Shown: in pieces, positions 31,277-34,882 of the stretch | How positions within the stretch are numbered: position 1 is the stretch's first letter | Layout of the letters: each line of letters begins with the position of its first letter | Assembly: GCA_964346275.1 (NCBI GenBank) | Contig: CAYFUR010000034.1 | Coordinates: 1-34,882, forward strand | Origin: CAYFUR01 sp964346275 | GTDB lineage: Bacteria; Sumerlaeota; Sumerlaeia; SLMS01 | DNA length: 34,882 bases | Reading direction: 5' to 3' | Notes under the pieces: generated by a model | What the model saw: only the letters and a program-made list of their open reading frames with translations | Told to the model about the DNA's origin: nothing | Databases searched by the model: none | Translations under genes and position numbers: made by a program

Positions 31277-34200
31277 CTAAACAAAATACCTTACCCGCGG
31301 CCGGCCCGGCAACTCCGCCAGTTCCTTGATCGCCTCGTCGTTCAATGAAACACGGAATGTCCCGTTGGGGCGGAATTCCGCGCTTCCCGCGAATTCGTGG
31401 CGCAGCAACAGCCGCAGCGTCCGCTTGCCCCCGTAACGAATACAGATGTCCTTCAGCGACCGGAAGAACTCGTCGGTCATGGCGTCACAGGAAAACTCGA
31501 TTTCCACGCCCGTGGCGCTCTCCCGCAGCTCCTCCGCCGGGCGCGCGTCGAAGGCGTCGAAGCTCGGCCGGTTCTTCCAGACCTTCAGCCGTCCGCGTAT
31601 CTGCAGAACGCGGTCCAGCTCCAGGATTTCGTGAAATTTCTCATAGGCCTTGCTGAAGAACCGCGCCTCGAAGGTTCCCTCCAAATCCTCCAGCGTGGCC
31701 ACCGCCCAACTGTTTCCATTCCGGTCCTGGCGCACCATCACGTTCGTCACGCAGCCAAACATGGTGATGTCCATGGAATCGTCGCCCACCAGGTTTTCCG
31801 ACAGCTCCTCCAACTGGCTCGACCCCGTGTGGTTAAAGCTCTCCATCTCGATGCGGTATTTATTCAGCGGGTGCTCTGTGAGAAAGAATCCGAGGAATTC
31901 CTTCTCAAAATTCGCCCGCGTCTTTTCCTCCCATCCCGGCACATCGGGAATGGGGATTTCGCCAAACTCGTCGTCGGCCCCTTCCAGGTCGAAGATGTCG
32001 CCGCCGGAATCGAGCTGGGCCTTTTGGTGCGCCGCCTCGATCAAATCGGGCAAGGCCGCCATCAGCGCCGCGCGGTTCGGGTGCAGTTTGTCGAACGCTC
32101 CCACCTTGATCAGCGCCTCGATCATCCGGCTGTTCATCGTCTGCACCGGCACGCGCAGCATGAAATCCTGGAAGCTCTCGTAGGGGCCGTTCTTCTCCCG
32201 CTCCTCGATGATCGCCTTCACCAGCGAATTCCCCACGGTCTTCACCGCGCCCATGGCAAAGTAGACCTCGTCGCCGAGGGGATTGAAGTAATCGAGCGAG
32301 CGATTCACATCCACCGGCTTCACCCTCAGCCCGATTTCCCGGGCGTTGGTCACATACTTGGCGATGTTATCGGTGGAGTTTCCGATCTCGTTGGTCAGCA
32401 GCGCCGCCTGGAAATACGCCGGATAGTTCGCCCGCAGGTAAGCCGTCTGGAACGTAATCACCGCGTACGCCGCCGAGTGCGACTTGTTAAAGCCGTAGCC
32501 CGCGAAGGTCTCGATCTGGTTCCAGATATGCCTCGACAGCTCTTCGTCTATACCCTGCGTCGTCTTGGCGCCTTCGACGAACTGGGGCAGCATCTTGTTC
32601 ATCACGTCGACCTTCTTCTTGCCCATGGCCTTGCGCAGCACATCCGCCTCGCCGCGGCTGAAGCCGCACATCTCCATGGCCACGCGCATCACCTGCTCCT
32701 GGTAGAGGAAGATGCCGTAGCTCTCCTTGAGGATCGGCTCGAGCACCGGATGGTCGTATGCCACCTCTTCCTCGCCGTGCTTGCGCTTGACGTACATCAT
32801 GTGCATGTCGGCCTTGAGCGGGCCGGGCCGGTAAAGCGCCAGGAGCGCCGTGAGGTCCGAGAACTCCGTTGGCTTGAGCGCCTTCACCAGCGCCGTCATC
32901 CCCGCCGATTCCAGCTGGAACACACCGGCGGTCTGGCCGCGATGGAGATTCCGGAAGGTCTTCTCGTCCTTGAAGTTGATCTCGTCCCAATCGACTTCGA
33001 TCCCTTCGCGTTCCTTCAGCCAGTTCTCGCACCGCTGGATGATCGAAAGGTTCTTGATGCCGAGGAAATCCATCTTCAGGAGGCCGATCTCCTCCACCTC
33101 GGTCATGTTAAACTGCGTCAGCGGCATGGGCTCGCGCGGCGTCTTATAGAGCGGGATATACTCGGTCAGGTCTTTATCCGCGATCACCACCCCGGCGGCG
33201 TGGGTCGAGGCGTGGCGCGTCATCCCCTCGATGCGCGTCGCGTATTTCCAGATCCGCTTGGCCTCCTGGTCCGTCTCCACCAGGCGGCGCAGCTCGCCGT
33301 TTTCGTCGATCGCCTTCTGCAAACTCACGCCCGGGCCTTCCGGAACCATCTTGGCAATGCTGTCGACCTTCTTGAGATCCGTCCCCAGCACACGCCCCAC
33401 GTCGCGGATCGACCCCTTGGCCTTCATGGTGCCGAAGGTCACGATCTGGGCGACGCATTCATCGCCGTATTTCCGCCGCACATAGTCGATCACCTCGCTG
33501 CGGCGGTCGTCGGAAAAATCGATATCGATATCCGGCATGGAAAGGCGGTCGGGATTCAGAAAGCGCTCGAAGAGCAGGCCGTGCTGGAGCGGACAAAGCT
33601 GGGTGATCTCGATGCAGTAGGCCACCACCGACCCCGCCGCCGATCCGCGCCCCGGCCCCACCGGAATGCCGTTTTGCCGCGCATAGTCGATGAAGTCGGC
33701 CACGATCAGGAAATAGGCGGAGAAACCCATGTTCTGGATGGTGTCGAGTTCGAAGGCAATCCGCTCTCGCAGAACCTGGTCGCTCTTCACACGTCCCTCG
33801 CCGTAACGCATCACGGCCCCGTCCCACACGCGCTTCTCCAAAAACTGGGCGGGCGACATGCCATCGGGACAGGGAAACACCGGCAGGTGGTATTCCTGCT
33901 CCGGCATTTCAAGCTGGCAGATTTCCTCGACCAGCCGCGTGTTGGTCACCGACTCGGGCACTTCGCGGAAGATTTGCGCCATCTCCTCCGCGGACTTCAC
34001 GTAAAACTCGTTGGAATCGAAGCGAAACCGCGTCGCGTCGGCGAGGCAGGACCCCGTCTGCACGCAAAGCAACACCTCGTGGGGCTCCGCGTCCTCGCGC
34101 TTGAGATAATGGCAATCGTTGGACGCGATGAGCTTCAACCCCTGGCGGCGGCCGATCTGCACCAGCTCGCGGTTGGCCGTGTGCTGATCGCGGATCCCAT

Positions 34201-34744
34201 GGTCCTGCAGCTCGATAAAGAAGCGCTCCTTGCCGAACATCTCGACAAAGCGCCCCGTATAGTCCGCCGCGAGCTGATCGTTCCCCGCCACAATCGCCTG
34301 GGGGATCAGCCCCGCCAGGCAGGAGGACGTCGCGACGAGCCCTTCCTTGTATTGCTCCAGCGTCTCGAAGTCGATGCGCGGTTTGTAGTAGTAGCCCTCG
34401 AGATGGCCGATGGACGAGAGCTTCATCAGGTTCTTGTAACCCTGGTAGTTCTCGGCCAGCAGCAGAAGGTGGTGCGTGTTTTTCTGCTCTTTCGGCCCGC
34501 GGGCGTCCCGCCGAGTCGGCGTGATATACACCTCGCAGCCGATGATGGGCTTCACCCCCTCGGCCTTGCACGTCTTGTAAAAATCATGAGCGCCGAACAT
34601 GACGCCGTGATCCGTGAGCGCCACCGCCGGCATGCCCAGTTCTTTCACATGCCGGACCAGGGGTTTGATGCGGTTCGCCCCGTCGAGGAGCGAGAATTCC
34701 GAGTGAACGTGGAGATGGACAAAATCCGATGCGCCGATGGCCAT
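31277..34744 (-). CDS. dnaE: DNA polymerase III alpha subunit
   Basis: A 1155-residue replicative DNA polymerase of the DnaE1 type. The N-terminal PHP domain begins at once (FVHLHVHSEFSLLDGANR, then ALTDHGVMFG). The polymerase palm shows GPGRGSAAGS and the metal site PDIDIDFSDDRR. The fingers region (GVVIADKDLTEYIPL; MDFLGIKNLSII; YQEQVMRVAMEMCGFSRGEAD) and GYGFNKSHSAAYA follow. The C-terminal third has the helix-hairpin-helix part and an OB fold (GCVTNVMVRQDRNGNSWAVATLEDLEG), for beta-clamp and tau contact. The length is normal. The ATG at 34744 is preferred; a TTG at 34753 is also in frame. No proofreading exonuclease domain is inside, as usual for DnaE1. Confidence 0.97.
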   Translation of the reverse strand: MAIGASDFVHLHVHSEFSLLDGANRIKPLVRHVKELGMPAVALTDHGVMFGAHDFYKTCKAEGVKPIIGCEVYITPTRRDARGPKEQKNTHHLLLLAENYQGYKNLMKLSSIGHLEGYYYKPRIDFETLEQYKEGLVATSSCLAGLIPQAIVAGNDQLAADYTGRFVEMFGKERFFIELQDHGIRDQHTANRELVQIGRRQGLKLIASNDCHYLKREDAEPHEVLLCVQTGSCLADATRFRFDSNEFYVKSAEEMAQIFREVPESVTNTRLVEEICQLEMPEQEYHLPVFPCPDGMSPAQFLEKRVWDGAVMRYGEGRVKSDQVLRERIAFELDTIQNMGFSAYFLIVADFIDYARQNGIPVGPGRGSAAGSVVAYCIEITQLCPLQHGLLFERFLNPDRLSMPDIDIDFSDDRRSEVIDYVRRKYGDECVAQIVTFGTMKAKGSIRDVGRVLGTDLKKVDSIAKMVPEGPGVSLQKAIDENGELRRLVETDQEAKRIWKYATRIEGMTRHASTHAAGVVIADKDLTEYIPLYKTPREPMPLTQFNMTEVEEIGLLKMDFLGIKNLSIIQRCENWLKEREGIEVDWDEINFKDEKTFRNLHRGQTAGVFQLESAGMTALVKALKPTEFSDLTALLALYRPGPLKADMHMMYVKRKHGEEEVAYDHPVLEPILKESYGIFLYQEQVMRVAMEMCGFSRGEADVLRKAMGKKKVDVMNKMLPQFVEGAKTTQGIDEELSRHIWNQIETFAGYGFNKSHSAAYAVITFQTAYLRANYPAYFQAALLTNEIGNSTDNIAKYVTNAREIGLRVKPVDVNRSLDYFNPLGDEVYFAMGAVKTVGNSLVKAIIEEREKNGPYESFQDFMLRVPVQTMNSRMIEALIKVGAFDKLHPNRAALMAALPDLIEAAHQKAQLDSGGDIFDLEGADDEFGEIPIPDVPGWEEKTRANFEKEFLGFFLTEHPLNKYRIEMESFNHTGSSQLEELSENLVGDDSMDITMFGCVTNVMVRQDRNGNSWAVATLEDLEGTFEARFFSKAYEKFHEILELDRVLQIRGRLKVWKNRPSFDAFDARPAEELRESATGVEIEFSCDAMTDEFFRSLKDICIRYGGKRTLRLLLRHEFAGSAEFRPNGTFRVSLNDEAIKELAELPGRPRVRYFV

Positions 34745-34882
34745 TGCCTGCAACCTGCGGGAGAAGAGTGGGATCGCGTTTCAACGAGAGCGGCCGATGC
34801 GCCGTTGGAAAACGAGATATAGGGCCTCCCCGCCTCTCCGTCCATCCCAATTTGAAGGATGAGCGAGATTCCATAAACCCAA

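Noticed and set aside
31397..34822. 1141-codon open frame on the plus strand across dnaE
   Set aside because: It is the exact antisense of dnaE, has no recognisable domain and reflects the low stop frequency of GC-rich codons read backwards.

Overview
The window (34.9 kb, GC-rich) looks like chromosomal DNA of a free-living, Gram-negative-type bacterium. The evidence is a complete type IV pilus alignment/secretin operon, several lipoboxed envelope proteins, an OmpA-domain lipoprotein, a Hanks-type kinase, and core genes (dnaE, aspS, proC, rsmE, a tRNA-Ser). Start-codon use is mixed: several genes are best read from TTG or GTG behind strong Shine-Dalgarno (SD) sequences. Gene content and divergence from model organisms suggest a poorly cultured lineage (Planctomycetes/Hydrogenedentes/Sumerlaeota-like), but the sequence alone does not prove a phylum. 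I see no prophage, insertion sequence or CRISPR array.

Layout. 1-3849: end of a coiled-coil protein with a strong terminator, a PAS histidine kinase, a decayed fibronectin-III fragment, a nitrilase-superfamily amidohydrolase and an unknown gene. 3859-5240: minus-strand methyltransferase, a hicBA toxin-antitoxin pair whose toxin is frameshifted, and tRNA-Ser(UGA). 5241-7630: two convergent zinc-ribbon genes (one a signal-peptidase-like membrane protein without its catalytic dyad), then rsmE and a perfect bidirectional terminator. 7652-13266: the minus-strand pilM-N-O-P-Q operon. 13848-15763: a secreted TPR protein and a DUF493 protein. 15788-22084: aspS with a large insertion, divergent from a Ser/Thr kinase, then an MBOAT acyltransferase with an SGNH-like partner. 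22135-26043: four minus-strand genes (three lipoproteins and one unknown), most ended by their own terminators. 26553-30609: AAA ATPase of Ycf46 type, proC, a TPR-like protein and a degenerate nucleotidyltransferase-like protein. 30649-34744: an unknown gene behind dnaE.

The most interesting element is non-coding. On the minus strand at 26187-26278 there is a compact four-helix RNA with the GGCAACC...GGTGCC core of the SAM-I/SAM-IV riboswitch clan. It is followed by an intrinsic terminator (26089-26129) and then by a 247-residue protein of unknown function. Eight bases at the 5' end of the aptamer (GCATCAGG) are perfectly complementary to eight bases in the terminator stem and loop (CCTGATGC), which is what an anti-terminator needs. 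This would be a transcriptional riboswitch controlling an uncharacterised gene. Other points of interest are an inactive-looking signal peptidase fused to a zinc ribbon, an aspartyl-tRNA synthetase with about 85 extra residues in its N-terminal region, an Asn/Ser/Thr-rich insertion in the PilQ secretin, and a nucleotidyltransferase-like protein that has lost its metal-binding carboxylates.
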